Notes: generated by a model from the letters alone, not told the origin. Shown: positions 11,301-24,289, counted from the stretch's first letter. The stretch is DNA of 64,000 nucleotides from Durusdinium trenchii (GCA_963970005.1 CAXAMN010025706.1:595037-659036); one strand, 5' to 3'. Numbers and translations are program-made.

Positions 11301-13150
11301 TGATGAGTGGGGATCAGAACCTTGATCGTTTCAAGGCCTAAGGAAAGCAAGAATTATGTTGACTGAATGACTGGAATCCACAAACAGTTTTTGGATTCCA
11401 GTCATTCATTCAACATACTTCTTGCTTTCCTTAGGCCTTAAAGGGGTTGACCTTGCATTAGTTGACTGTGCCAAAAAGGGTCATCAAGCAACACGAGGGT
11501 AAGTAATCGGGTCACCTGTTTCATCTGAACACCGTCGTTTTCCTCCACATCCACACTGCGACGTTGCTGGCCTGCGCCGTGAAGTTCTCAAAGTCACCAC
11601 CAATCAGGAGCCCACCATTGGCTTAGATCGGAGACACACAGTCACATGGTTTCCACGCACTGTCTAGTCAACCAATAAAGAAACACTTGTGACTGAACCA
11701 CAAATGAGGAAGGAGGTTGTATTCTATTATATTAGTTATAAAATATATCAATATTTATATTAATATGTAACGTAAGTATGTGACAGACATAACATATGTG
11801 TGTGTTTCTCATTGTTGCTGTGCACTTGCAATGACACAGAAAATCAGAACACAGAAAGAATGACTACATTTGCGCGCTGCTCAACACCAATCAAGTCTGA
11901 CTTGCATCTCTTGTGAGCCAAGTCACCCAGAACATTTTTGCATGTTCTGCTGCCGCAGTTCGGTTGGGTACATTCAAAGCCCCTTCATACAACCATCGCA
12001 TCAATCGAGGGTATGCATTCTTCGGAAGCAGCTTTGCCGATTTCAGCGTAGTGCACTTATGATGAAAGTAACATCGAGTAGAAACAGAGACTGAATTCTT
12101 GGTGCGAATCTCCGTGATGCGGCCTCAATGTTGTTCCTAAACAAACCCTGAAACCTATAGTTATAGATGGTGAACTCTGAACCCACGTGGCACAAATGCA
12201 AATAGATACAAAAACATAGTCTATAGTAGTGTGCTAAGCAGCCAAGGCATTTTGTTCCCCTCACTGCTTCCCGAGCGTAGACATAGCCATCATCATCCAT
12301 ATAACATGGGGCGGGCGGCGCAGAAGCTAAAGAAGATGCACTGGATGCAGTGGCAGGCGTCGATGGCAATGTCGGTTCCTGGCAGAGTCCATTTTAACTA
12401 CTATGCTTTGTTACTATGTTATGTTGCACTACATGTGCCTGTGCACATTGTATCAGCAAGTTTGTCTTGTCACGTGCACACATATTTCATACCTAATTGA
12501 ATCATACATTTGGTCATAGCCATAGTCATAGTTAAAGTCAAAGTTATAGTTATAGTTATAGTCTTAGTATAGTTAAACTAAAAAGGAAAACACAGAAGTT
12601 CACCAACTGAATCACTGAAAACAGCTGTGATAGCAACCAATCGAAACTGCTGTTGGGAGACTCTTCTGTCATATGTGGAACATATTTGACATGTTGACGA
12701 ACAATCGTTGCTTTGTTGCATTACCATCTGAACCCCTATTGCCAACAAGGGACCACTGCCTCAGCACGCTCTTGCTTTGCAGCAGTCTTAGCCTTTGCGC
12801 TGCCTTTCTTCCCTTTCTTCTGCACGGGCTTTGCTGCAGCAAAAGAATGCACAGCCTCCTAGGTTGTCATATCATATACTGCGGATCAGCTAGAGTTCAG
12901 CCTAAGAACAAGTTGTAGCCTTGTAAACTCATGACTCGTGACTCGTGAGTCATGAGCGTCACTCCTACAGTGTCTCATCAGTATCAGTAAAAGCCTTGAA
13001 ACTAAAAACTACCAGCTCAACATAAAGTGTAGATTTACAGTTCCAACTCTTTGCAATTCCAATGTTCTGAGACAAGTCACAGTTTGTCCCAAAAATTCCT
13101 CTCGCGCTTCCAGCCATGTAGCGTGAAGTTCCACCAGCTCTGGGTCAAGC
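8302..13150 (-). CDS. Gene B: multi-exon protein of unknown function, Lys/Pro/Gln-rich tail
   Basis: Successive minus-strand exon candidates: about 13,150-13,030 (DPELVELHATWLEAREEF after a CACGCAG acceptor); 12,845-12,745 (basic, KKGKKGSAKAKTAAK); 12,390-12,245 (Ser/Ala/Pro-rich, then YMDDDGYVYAREAV, after TGCCAG); 12,035-11,895 (LPKNAYPRLMRWLYEG); 10,427-10,310 (EYVALRDWVAFVH); about 10,200-10,100 (TWLFVQPNGSSML); 9500-9331 between CTACAG and AAG/GTAAAT (TLVAPLQFFVELSTY); 9,195-9,100 (VVVAGRQWMLSWEDG); and 8,880-8,302 ending KKRRLVAGPYEK and a stop. I recognise no domain. Exons 9500-9331 and 8,880-8,302 are the firmest. The chain might be split into two genes. Confidence 0.45.
10911..11078. 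repeat. Inverted pair of GCTC and GAGC microsatellites
   Basis: Positions 10,911-10,960 are (CGCT)n with a few CACT and TGCC variants. After about 60 bases of unique sequence, 11,023-11,078 are the complementary (GCGA)n. The transcript or single strand could form a hairpin of about 50 bp. Flanking sequence on both sides is also GTGTG- or CGCACG-rich and partly complementary. Confidence 0.85.
11333..11439. repeat. 48-bp-arm inverted repeat (long hairpin)
   Basis: The left arm 11,333-11,380 (starting AAGGCCTAAGGAAAGCAAGA) and the right arm 11,392-11,439 are reverse complements over 48 bp with two mismatches. The loop is 11 bases (CAAACAGTTTT). The arms are not simple repeats. It lies in a non-exonic part of gene B. 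It could be a fold-back element, a MITE remnant or a small-RNA precursor; the sequence alone does not decide. Confidence 0.9.
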
Positions 13151-13691
13151 CCAGTGCCTGCGTGTTCCTTACCTTGGTCAAGCTAAGTTTTGCCATCAAA
13201 GTGACACTTCAACAGTTTGTAACAATTGTGCTGTACTGTATTGTATGGAATCATATCACATGAATCGCACCATCAGTAACCGTATTATTAATGTTGATGA
13301 TGAGTCTTTGAATAAAAATTTATTGTTTAGTTCCTAATTTCTATGTCTATGGTCTATGATTACTAATGAGTCTGACTAAGGCCAGGACCAGCACCAATTA
13401 CTAATGATTCATGAGAATGATTGAGTCTCGAGTCTAAAAGGCACAAAGGCGCAAACTATGCGTTTAAACTGTTACTTTAGATAGTAGGCTGGCTACAGTA
13501 GCTCTACTTTCTCATACCGCGGGTTCTGCACCGGTACTACTTAATATGGCCTCAATGTTTGTGTATGTTGCATGCACTTTTGCTGTATGCATGCCATGTT
13601 ATGTTGCTTAACACGGACTCAAAGCTTCCTAAGCAATAGTTCAAATGAATCAAGACCATAGACCATAGTCTTAGAGTCTTTTGTGGCAATA

Positions 13692-16600
13692 CTAGCCAGA
13701 CCAGGCCAAAGTACGTTGTGTCTTGGCCTTCACCTTAGCAGTCTTCTTTTTGTTTGGTTCTTCTCGACGCAGTAGCATATTGACCGCTTCACTGACGATA
13801 TCATCATCATCATTGTCATCCTCGTCGTCACCAAACTCATCCCCAACATTGTTGTTGTCTTCGTTGCCGGAACCATCTTCGTCACCACCATCGCAGTCAG
13901 CATCTTCAATGCTTACCCAATTAAAGTCATCTTCAAAATGCAGGTGTGACAAAGGAGTGTTCACAAGCAATTTGTACTTCTTGGTGAAGCAATACTCCAG
14001 CAATTCACCACCAGCCTGGCTCAGTGCCACCATGTCAGCCGCCACACGCTTCAAACTGACAAAATTCAATAGTTCCTTCCCTCCGGTTTGCTTGTGTCCA
14101 AGTTGAAAGGTGCATGGAGGGACACATGATGTGGAAACCTCTAGCTGCACCCCGTCAAAGGTCAACGGCTTGAAGGTCGGGTGCGATAGAATCCAAGCAC
14201 AAGTCTTGGTGTCTCCGCATCTGGCAAGGAGGACAGGGTGTCTACAAGCTGCGTTCAGCTTCTTTTTCTCTGCTTGAGCGTCGGGCTTCATGGCCCTGCA
14301 CACATTGCGCAGTAGTCCCACAATTTTCTGGTAGACCATAGGGTTGGCACCATTGGTTGCACGATGCACACATATGTCGCTGCAAATCCATCGTGGCTTC
14401 AAATCCGGTATGTCTGCTCCTCCAATAGCTGCACCATGGGTCGACTTCCAGTCTTGGCTGAGCACATTCACTGCCTGCTTGTGGGCTGCAAAACATCCCA
14501 CTACTGTGGCGCTGATAGCATGATGTTTGTCGCCAAGACCATGTAGAGTGGAAGCTTTGGCGCCACCATCAGTGGAAACTGCTTGACCAGGGTCATAGTC
14601 ATGAGTCACCAATGCATTGTTCAGAACTGCTTCTTGTGAGCATTGCCGTCGCAAACTTGGATCTGCCTCGAATGATTCAACATGATTCAACCAAAAAACC
14701 TGAAACCATTGTCATTGTTAATTGTTTTAAAGGCAAGATTTCTCATAGAGTCGTGCAAGTTGTACTGTGCCAACGTGACTCTCATATGGTATGTGGCGCA
14801 CGGCATGGATCTATTCTACTCCTCGCAATGTGTATAGTCGTCCCACAATAGCTCCAACAAAAATACACCAGCGTTCCATGCTAGGGTCTTCCAAAAAGAG
14901 GTCACAACAGAGGCGTAGTCTTAAAGATACTGTACCAGTGCCATGAAATACCAATGGCGTAGTCTTAGAGGTTTCAATTGGTTCAATGCGAGTATGTTTG
15001 TTGAAAAGATTTGTTTAAATTATTTACAGTATCAGTATAATGCAATTAAAATAATAACTAGACTATAATCAGATACATCATGATACATCATATCAAACCA
15101 AAATATATACATATCATATACAGCAAATATATATATATATAGATTGTACAACTAATTATATTCAAGTATTTGTTGTAAATAGTTTGCAAGATAGTTCCTT
15201 CCCCATCTATTCATATGCGCCAGGATTAGCAATAGAACCAGCAGTTCCAGGAGCCCTGGAAACAAACTCTGATTACACACCCCATACTATGCCAAGCTGC
15301 ATGCCAGCTTTGATGAGCCTGGGCAAGTACTCCTCGGGCCCTGGATCTTTTGGACTCTCCTGCCCTTCGGCTCCTCTGCTTCCAGGTGTTGGCCAAATGC
15401 AAAGTCCACCCATTGTGCTTCTTTTTTCTCTTTTGAACTTGATGATTTTGGCTGGGCTTGGTTGCCCCTGCCTCAATCTCCTGAATGATGTCTTCTACAG
15501 GTCTTTTCCGCTTTCGCTTGGAAACTGTCGTGGCACAACTCAGAGAAGCATTGATGGCTGCCAGCCCCTGAGCACTGGTAGCAGGGCGGCTTGGATCATT
15601 GGCAATGGCATTGTCTACCAAAGGAAGTGCATCACTGCCAGTTCCCAGGGCAAGCTGCATAGTGCTCCTTGCCCAGTCAGCCAATGACTCTGGTGAAAAA
15701 GTGATCCCACCATCCAAATCCACCAGGCGGCTTGCGTGCTGCTTGCCACTCTGACTCTGTCTTCGGACATGGTCTGTCTTCAGCTCTGCTAAGATATGTT
15801 TGCTGCAGTTTGCTGCTAGACCCACAGGCTTACCTAAGCTGCTGCCGATGCAGTGGTGTCAATGCCCACGCTGCCTACATACATGTCAGTGAGATGAGAT
15901 ATCTGAGATAGAGATACATATGTAGTATGTAACGTATGTCAATGACTCAATACCTTGTACTGATACTGATACTGATACTTATACTGTGTAGTAGCTAACC
16001 ATATGATGACTCAATGATGACTTTGACCAGGTGTACTATGGCTAGGAATCTGAATGATGCAGTTACTCATCAAGCTCCATTGGTGTCAGTATGCGGAGTA
16101 ATTGCTAGTCATGTCTGCTAGCACTACTTTTGAGTTTGTGTTGGGTAATCGAGTCACCCTGGCTGCTTGAATTGATACTGATAGTAGTAGGGATTTGTAT
16201 TTTTTATGCGTGTATTTTATGTTTATCAATTAATTAGTAGTTAGTGAAAAAGTACTAGTATTAGTACAGTATAGTCTAGTCTAGTATAGTCTAGTATATT
16301 ATAGACTACTATAGACCTATTATAATTATTACTATGACTATTACTAATTACTAACTACTAGTTGGCTCAGTCCAAATCAAAACTGTCTCCCTCGCATTCA
16401 AGCTACCCCTGGCAGATCTGGCACAAGACTGATGCCTTGCAAAGTTGTCTTCGATTTCAGCGTTCAAAGGCTTCTGATACGAAAGAAGTTCACCAAACTT
16501 GTGCAGTCTGCCACCTGGCAGCAAGTCCGTGCAACTGGCGGCTACACCTTGCAACCGCATTGAGTACCCTTCATCTAGGCAGCACTGCTCGGCATTGATG

Positions 16601-19600
16601 AGGTCCTGGGCAATGTCTCGAGCCTCCTGCTCAGTCAATGCTGGGTTTGCGATCTGAGCAAATTTCCACGGGTAGCTTGTATATAGAGTGCCCTGACGCC
16701 TCCACAAGCGTGTCGATATTTGCAAAGCCGCATAGAAAAATGTATACAAACAATTTGCTTCGCCAATGTCTGCAGTCCACCCGCTCCCCTCCAAACCTCA
16801 GCTGGTTACGCAGCTATGTCACATCTATGTCATGTCACATGTCCAAACCTCTAGTGTTGGATCTCTAGCTTTGGTAGAATAATTAATCTTACTCTGATAT
16901 AATATATAATGTACTGCTACTCCTTATCAACCGCGTTGAACAAAAACAAACATACAAGTCGAGTGACTCTTCATGTGGCACAGTGTGTCTGAGTCGGCAG
17001 GAAGATCTCTCAGCACTTCAGTATACTCAAGCAGAGCGCGGAGTACAGGACTGTTGGTTGAAGTGAGTACCACCAATGGACGCTCTGTGGGGTTCTTGCT
17101 GAGCCAAGTCTCCCGTGTTTGTTGTTGGAAAAGCCAATGCATGTACCGTTCAAGGGGTTCAGGAACAACAGCAGTAATATACATCTCAGTTGTAGTCTCT
17201 GGTCTTTCAGTATAGTCAGAGCTCTTCTTGGATCGAACACCATGAACCTTGCTGGGCGCAACTTCAGGCACGACAAAAGCAGACTCCGCCGATCCTGCTT
17301 CTGACTCGGCACCAACCAAATCTTGCACCAAGCTTCCCACGAGAGCAGCCATGCTTGAATTGCTAATGTCTTGGCGTTTCTTCATCTTGAACAAAGAGAG
17401 AAACGCATGCCTAAAGAGACCGTGGCAAGCCAGCCCTGTCCTTGGCCGGATTGCAGGCGATAAACAACTGCAATTGAAACTGTAACAAGACAAAGACAAG
17501 TGCTTTGAGTTTCAAAGTCTGAAGACAATCAGTCTAAGTCTAAACTACAAACTCCACTCACATACTGCATACATACTGCTGGCTTGATCATGAACCTTGA
17601 CCTGGAACAATGCTGTATCTCGGATCATGAATCACATCTCATATCACATGACTCATATGACTCATGACACATTATAATTATATCATATCATATGGCAAAC
17701 AACGTCAATTCAATTTTGAATATGAACAGGAAAACACAAAGCTGTGCAAAACAAAAACACCATTGATCACGAATCATGAATCATACCGTACAGCGTGCCC
17801 CTGAAACACAAAGTTGAACCCTCTTGTGAAAGTTGGACACAAGTGATACAAGTGCTGAACAGACCCCGATACCGTATACAGCAGTATATGTTTTGTCCGA
17901 TACAAATACATTGTCAGGGTTCCTGGGTTCCTGTTATTCACTGAATAACCTAGCCTAGCCTATCTATTTGGGTCGATTGAAAAGTGGTTAGGGTGCTTCA
18001 TCCATCCAAAGCCTGGCAGCAACGCTGGTTTCAATGGTTGACTGACCCTACAGTAACCCAGGAGGCATGGCAAGTATCTAGAGGTGTGGGTATGGGTCGA
18101 TGCTTCCAAGAACTAAGGGTACGACAGAAACCATTTGCTAGATTTGCTGCATTTAAGCCATCGCGACAATGCCGGAACTGTCGGCCGGCTTGACAGAACC
18201 ACTTCCGCAAATAGGTCAGCAGCAAGGTTTCCCAAAGATGTTGCATCCAATCCGCCACACTTGCATCCAAGTTGACAGCAGTGCACCAAACCATTGACAG
18301 AAGTGTCTTTCCAATTGCCGTTGAATACGGTCAAAAACATTTCAGTTCTTTTCTGAAGCACGGACTTCCTACTATCAACCATTCCCTCCCCCTGGTGTTC
18401 GTATAAACTATGTAGTTTCTTCAGCCGTACCGGCAAAGTAATGTCCATAATTTTTCTCGCGAATCTCATGTTCTCTGGACATGGTTTCGCATGGACAATT
18501 CGAAGACGGGATCGGATAATGCTGCAGGAGTTGAGCACGAGGTCATAGAATGTGCTGCCGTAGCTGAGGACATTGCTGAGGCAAAAACTTAGAGAATGTG
18601 CTAAAGGCAACCCAAACTCAAAAAGCTCAATTGACAATTTCCACAATTGCGAATCTAACAAATCAAAGGAAGGGAAAGAGTTGAGGGAAACGTCTTTTGT
18701 TAGAAGCAACCTAACAGCAAACGGCTGCCAAGATACACTGCATTCACGTTCATCGCCCTGAACATATCTTCTACGCAATGGTGCGCCTCGTGCCTGCAAC
18801 AGTACAGTATTGACCTTGTTCCAAAATCCCCAAGCATCTCAAGTTTGTCTTCCCATCAATCACGACACAGTGAACCAACTGTATCAAAACTGCAATTTGA
18901 TTTGTCAAGATACAAGTTGCAAGTGTGGTGGGTCATGACAGTGTTGTCAGGAAGATTCTGACAAAGCCAACGAGACATTTTCAGGTTGGCAGGCGCAGCA
19001 TCAGACAGCAGCGCAAAGAAGAACCCATCGAGTGTTGTAGACCATCCTTAGCTTAGCCTATTCCCCCACAATTATTTTTGTGTCTGACTCAATTGGAATT
19101 TGTTAGGCAATGCAATGTATGTATCTAAGTCAAGTCATGTCTATGAACTGCAACTATAAAATAGTCGAGTCATTACTCATTACACATGAATGAAATTGAA
19201 GCGGGTGTTCCAAGCACTCCTCTGAATACAGTGCTAGGAACGCATAGGATGCACCGGCTGCTTCTGGCAAATGCCCTCCCACAAGCTGCCAGCGGTTGTC
19301 CGCAAAAGCGCTGCTGGACAAGAGAGAATCGGAAAGTGCCTTGGCATCATCGCCATTGTTGCTTTGAAAAGACAAATAAGGTCCAAATTCCATTCCCATC
19401 AGTGACATCATATAGACATGAAATTTTAGGAGTCATAAGGTACTCTTACCTTGGACATTATTTATATGATCAATCATAGACTCCTCGAATCATATCTCAT
19501 GACTCATATCATATATTGGTTGAATATCAAAATCAATGTCAACGCAAAACGATGAGTTGCCTTGTCTTGTCCCGCTCGCAAATGATCAATGTAGATCGCT

Positions 19601-22060
19601 GTACCTCAGACACGGCCACGCCATAGGCAATGGTAAAGGCCTATTCGATGGTGACTGTGCTAGACATTTGTTCTCTTGTGCTCAACCAAGAAACTAAAAC
19701 GCTGAAGTAAGCATCTGTGCAAATACGCTCCCCATATTTGACCACTTGTAGCTGTGATGTTTCGTCAAATTCCAAATGCAGTTTTGCCATCACTTCAGTG
19801 TTTCCCCCCCTGCGGTTCTGCAGCAAGCTCTGGCGCATCTTCTTTTGGCATCCCATAAAGATGTTCGATATGAATGATTGCACCTTGGTCTGGCAATTGC
19901 ACATTTGACTTCTGACTGACACCTTCCGGTGACTACTAACACTGATGTTGCTGATACAGTTCACAGTTTGTATCCAACCAAATCCGGCTTGTAAAATAAC
20001 GAACAATGACAAGTCTATCCGATCCTGAGTTTTCTTGATCAGCTGAAATGAAATACTGTCACAGCAGTACAGTGTGGTGGTTTGCTGCCTCATTGCAAGA
20101 CAATCTGACACCCACAACTATTTCTGACTAATAAGAAATTATCATAGTCATAGTCATAGTCATAGTTTACTATCGGTATTAGATTCAGCAGTTGTTGTTG
20201 CTGTAGTAGTCGTCGTCGTGACAAAGGCAATAAAGGCGGTACTGGTTGTGGCGGTGGGGGTGGAAGTGGTTGTGGGGTGGGGTAGCAAGCTCAACTTTCG
20301 CTTTCACCTTACTCTGTGTCAGTTGTTCAGGTGGTGACAAGCCAGAGCATTATCTTTCCCGCATTCCCTGTTGCTTTTTGAGGATTCTAGAGGTTTCCAA
20401 AACAGAAAGCAATGAGGGGGTTAGGTTCATGGTTGCCAATCCTCTCCATTGACCCAAGAATTATTACGTATCAATTGTCAGTTATCAGTTATCAGTATCA
20501 GTTAAGTTTTCAGTTATCGTCTCGTTGTTATCTCATTTGAGTAACTACCGAATCGAATCGAATGAATCATATCATTCATTGCCAGTATTTGTATTTATGG
20601 TTGTTTGCTTGTCTGTTTGTTTGTCTGTCTGTATGTATGTATGAATGAGTGTATTTTATTTATGTAATGTAATGTAGTAGTAATGTATCTAATCTATGTA
20701 CTGTCTGTATGTATGGTTCATGAAAGGGTGGGATAGTCAGTCAGTCAGTCAGTCGGTCAGTCAGTCAGTCAGCCAGCCAGCCAATCAGGCAGTCCAATGA
20801 CGCGGGCCACCAACCAGCAAGCAAATGAGGAGGCGCTACTACTTGAGCCTTTGAGCTTCCTTTACATAAGCCGTATGGTCAGCCTCCGGACCATCCTAGA
20901 ATCCCGGGCAATCAACGGCAGACATGCAGCTCCTTAACTCCTAACCCTCCTCATCGCGGACACTCAACAGCGGGTGCTACCGAAGGCTCCTCGACCTCCA
21001 ATCCTGATTCCTCATCCTATCCTCATCCTCAGTCCAGATTGCAAAACCGCATCAGTGCAAGACGGTTCGTCTGCAGAGTCTTGAAGGCGTTGGCTCGCTC
21101 TCCGAGCGTCCATGCAATGACCCAGTCCAGTCGCAGGAATAGTTGCAGTAGCAGTAGCTGTAGAACGTCTAGAAGTAGAACATGATATAATCACTAACTA
21201 TATATAATATATATGACTCGACTATAGTTACTTTAACAACAATTGACAATAGCCAATAGCTAACTAGGAGCGGTGGTAGTAGTAGTAGTAGGAGTAGGAG
21301 TAGGAGTAGGAGTAGGAGTAGCAGTAGGAGGATCCAGGATGAACTGGCAACCGAACATAAGTAAGTTTATCACATTTTGGGTATATTGCCAACACTGAAA
21401 ACAAAGACCATATATAAAATGAAGCTGAAGCAGCTCTTCTAGTGTTGAAATTATTTTGACCAATGATCAGCAAACAGATCTGGTGCCTGCACCAGCTTGG
21501 TTCTCCCCAAGAGGGAGGCAAATATTGTCCGTAGTCATAGCGGGTTTGGTAAAAATGAATCCGAGCCGATCAAGTTGTGGCAAGCGGCCTTGGCGACAAA
21601 GGTTCTGGAAGCACAAGTCCAGTACGCAAGGGACTGAACTGACATCATCGTTGGTGACATGCCCTGCCGATTGAACTTGGTGGCGCTAAGCGAGCTGTGT
21701 CCGAACCTCATATTGAACTCCTCAACCTCAACCGCTTGTGTATACTGTATACAAGAAAAAAGGCAACCCCTGGTTTGACCCTGGTTGTAATGGTCCAAGG
21801 TTTGATTAGCTAATGAATATGAGTATGATATGATATGAGTACAGTCTATGATATGCAATGATATCTTATTATGTTCTGTTTGATTGTGACTCTGATGATT
21901 TGCTGTAGCCCAATAAAGACAGGCCACGCCGCACGCAACATAGCTGACGGCAACCACTTTTTGTGGCTTCCACATCCACCAGTTTGCTGAGCAATGTCTG
22001 ATTGCCGTACCGCATGATCCCGCACAAATCTTGCAGCCAAGTTTTTCCTGAGGATGCAAG
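13692..22060 (-). CDS. Gene A: large multi-exon transposase-like protein (dinoflagellate multi-copy family)
   Basis: Exon candidates from 5' to 3': 22,060-21,900 (Cys-containing GCKICAGSCG); about 19,940-19,720 (EVMAKLHLEFDETSQ); 19,411-19,170; about 19,035-18,870 (LLSDAAPANLKMSRWL, then NTVMTHHTCNL); 18,840-18,113 (KIMDITLPVRLKKLHSLY, FLTVFNGNWKD, LSSRPTVPALSRW); 17,400-16,960 (LERYMHWLFQQQTRETWL); 16,794-16,370 (SYPWKFAQIANP, QCCLDEGYSMRL, AEIEDNFARHQS); 15,825-15,265 (SKHILAELKTDH, then Lys/Arg-rich); and 14,699-13,692 after TTTCAG. The last ends in an Asp-rich run (GDDEDDNDDDD), KKKTAKVKAKTQ and a stop. This motif order matches uncharacterised multi-copy proteins I recall from Symbiodiniaceae. 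The D...D...HxxC layout suggests an RNase-H-fold transposase, which is inference. The 19.0-18.8 kb junction needs a frame change. Confidence 0.5.
18870..19035 (-). CDS. Gene A exon with candidate second catalytic Asp and His/Cys motif
   Basis: This exon has no internal start codon. The frame reads GFFFALLSDAAPANLKMS, then RWLCQNLPDNTVMTHHTCNL. The Asp of LLSDAAPANLK (about 19,000) and the HHTCNL cluster resemble the second Asp and the C/H motif of hAT/Mutator-type transposases. The next codons continue in another frame (IQLVHCVVIDGKTNLRCL, about 18,890-18,840), so there is either an unrecognised splice or a frameshift. Confidence 0.5.
20120..21530. other. Non-coding stretch with microsatellites
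   Basis: No convincing exon on either strand. It contains GTAGTAGTCGTCG and GGTGGGGGTGG runs (20,190-20,280), TGTTTGTCTGTCTGTATGTA (20,600-20,645), (CAGT)n with CAGC variants (20,738-20,790) and (GTAGGA)n (21,275-21,333). Read as an intron of gene A or intergenic DNA. Confidence 0.6.
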
Positions 22061-22499
22061 GTCATTGGGCAGAACTGATCAATGATCCCGATCTGAATTC
22101 TGTGTTTGATTTGTCTCTATCTGGGTCTGTATCTGAGTCTGATTGTGTGTGTTGCTGGTGGTTTTTACTTATGATTCACTGTATGTTGGTTAGTTCTACT
22201 ACTGACACAGCCATGGTACTCAACATATGCGTACATTATAGTTACTGTAATCACTCAACAACAAACAGTAACATTCATGTTGAGTTAAAAGTTGTCTTGG
22301 TTTGAACCAGGCCTGTCTTATTGAATGGAAGCTTTTGGTTAAGTTAGAAGTTGGAAGTTGGAAGTTGTAAGTTAATATCACTGGGTCACTGTGGGCATCA
22401 GCCTGATCCTCATGCTGCATGCCAAGTATCGTTGTTTGATTCGGTTCACTCTGCATCGATGTCTTAGATGCTGCCAAATCAGAACCTGGTTTGTCACCG

Positions 22500-24285
22500 G
22501 TCACATGTCATAGTTTCACATTTAGCCGTTGCTTACCTAAGTATTTGTAGAATCAAATCTTGCTTAGAGTCAGCATACTGCATACTATTGCATAGCTGCA
22601 TCGATTCTTGAATCATATCTATATAACTCCAAATCATATCTACTTTATCTCCCCTGCCCTGGCAACCTTCTTTCACGATTGCTACTGACATGCAGCTGCG
22701 GTACTCCTTTGTATTGCTGCTGCATCTGCATTCGCGTGTCCATCAAAAGCATCCAGTCCATCATTTAAGGCCGCCAGAAACGACGCCATCGGTAGCGGTA
22801 TTCGGTATTTGAGATTTGTACTGTACTTGTGTCCTGGATTCTGTAGCCTATAGCCTATAGCATATGTTGTGTTTACACATGCACATGCAACAAAAAAAAT
22901 CTGAAAATATGTGTGGGCCTCCGCAACAAAGTGAAAATAACGATCCGTTGGTGTAATTTCTATCTGGACTATCCGGCTATCTGTGAGTAATAAGCCTCCT
23001 GCCCCGGCTATCCGTAGTACCCGATGGCCGCGGTGGCCGGGCTAAGTTGAATTGCACTGCACTGAAACAATCATGTGTTTTGCTTGCATGTTTGCTCATG
23101 TATAATTGCGCAAACTTTGTAATCATAGGTTGCTTTTCGTGTGTTTGCTTCCGTATGCTTGTGCTTGTTCATGTCATCCTATGTTTGCTTGCTCAGCACA
23201 CACTGTTTATCCTGCTTGCGCGCCTTGCTACACACATGTATCCTTATCATGATCGCGCGTGTGCTTGCACGCGCGCGTGTTCATGTCATCCTATGTTTGC
23301 TTGCTCTGCGCACACTGTTTGTCCTGCTTGCGCGCCTTGCTGTGCACATGTGTGTCTTGCTCGCGCGTCTGCTTGTGCATGCTTGTGTCGTCCTATGATC
23401 ATGTGTGTCCTGCTCGCGCGTCTGCTTGCGCACGCTTATGTCGTCCTATGTTTGCTTGCTTGCATCGCACGCTTGTTTGCTTGTTTTGCGCGCGCACTCT
23501 CCTTACCTTGTTTGCGCGTTCCCGCTCTCTCGCGCGCTTTGTTCGCGCAGCATGTCGTGTGTGTTTGTTTTACTTGCGCGCTTTACCCGCGCACCACGTA
23601 GCAAATATTGTTATAATATGGTTGAGATATGTTTTGGATAAAGCCAATATATAGTGTTGAAACCACATTGATCCAGATTGCAAAGGCTTCACTCACGGGT
23701 GTGCTTCGCTCAGTCCCTTGCGGCTCCCATGTCTGGAAGAGGCAAGTGCTCCCTTCCCTCAGACGGATCACCCGAGGAGCCGAGGAGGTGCTTCCAAACG
23801 GTTGTATTCTTAGGGCGGAGTGGGGTGGGTAGGCCGTGAAGAAGGGAAGGTGAGAACAAGCAAGCAAGCTACTAGGCTAGTTTGCTTGGGCTCAGGTTCG
23901 CATGATTGATTTGGAAGTTAGTGTACATGTCTCTTCCCAAGTCATCTAATCTAACATGTCTCTTGAACCCCTCTTCCACATCGTTTAAAGACTCTAAGGT
24001 CTTGGCGCGCAAGGATCACAATGCCCTGACAGGCAAGCCTGATAGGTAATTACTATAAACACCAGCCACTAGATTTAATACTCCAGCCACTTCATTGTTC
24101 CTTGTCATGCTCATACGTGTGTAGCGTAGCATATTTTCCACCATTCTCAAGGCAAGGACCTTTGCGGCAAACAAAAAGTTGTGACCTCAGCCAAAGGAAC
24201 TTGCATCAAGGACCTAAGGACCTCTATATATATATATGTTTTCAGCCTGGGCGGGTAGGCCGCTAGAGGTAGCTAGTAGGGAGAG
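22500..24285. repeat. Non-coding stretch with degenerate tandem repeat at 23,060-23,560
   Basis: From 23,160 to 23,470 a unit of about 110 bases recurs: TCCTATGTTTGCTTGCTC, then CACACTGTTTGTCCTGCTTG and GCGCGCCTTGCT. Clear copies start near 23,170 and 23,280; shorter, altered copies lie near 23,390 and 23,440. The sequence is rich in GCGCG and TGCTTG. Cys-rich plus-strand frames here come from the repeat. The flanks 22,500-23,040 and 23,600-24,285 show no feature I can support. Confidence 0.65.
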
Positions 24286-24289
24286 GTAG

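Noticed and set aside
23047..23654. Cys-rich secreted protein on the plus strand
   Set aside because: Frames arise from the TGCTTGCGCGCC tandem repeat and change phase with each unit.
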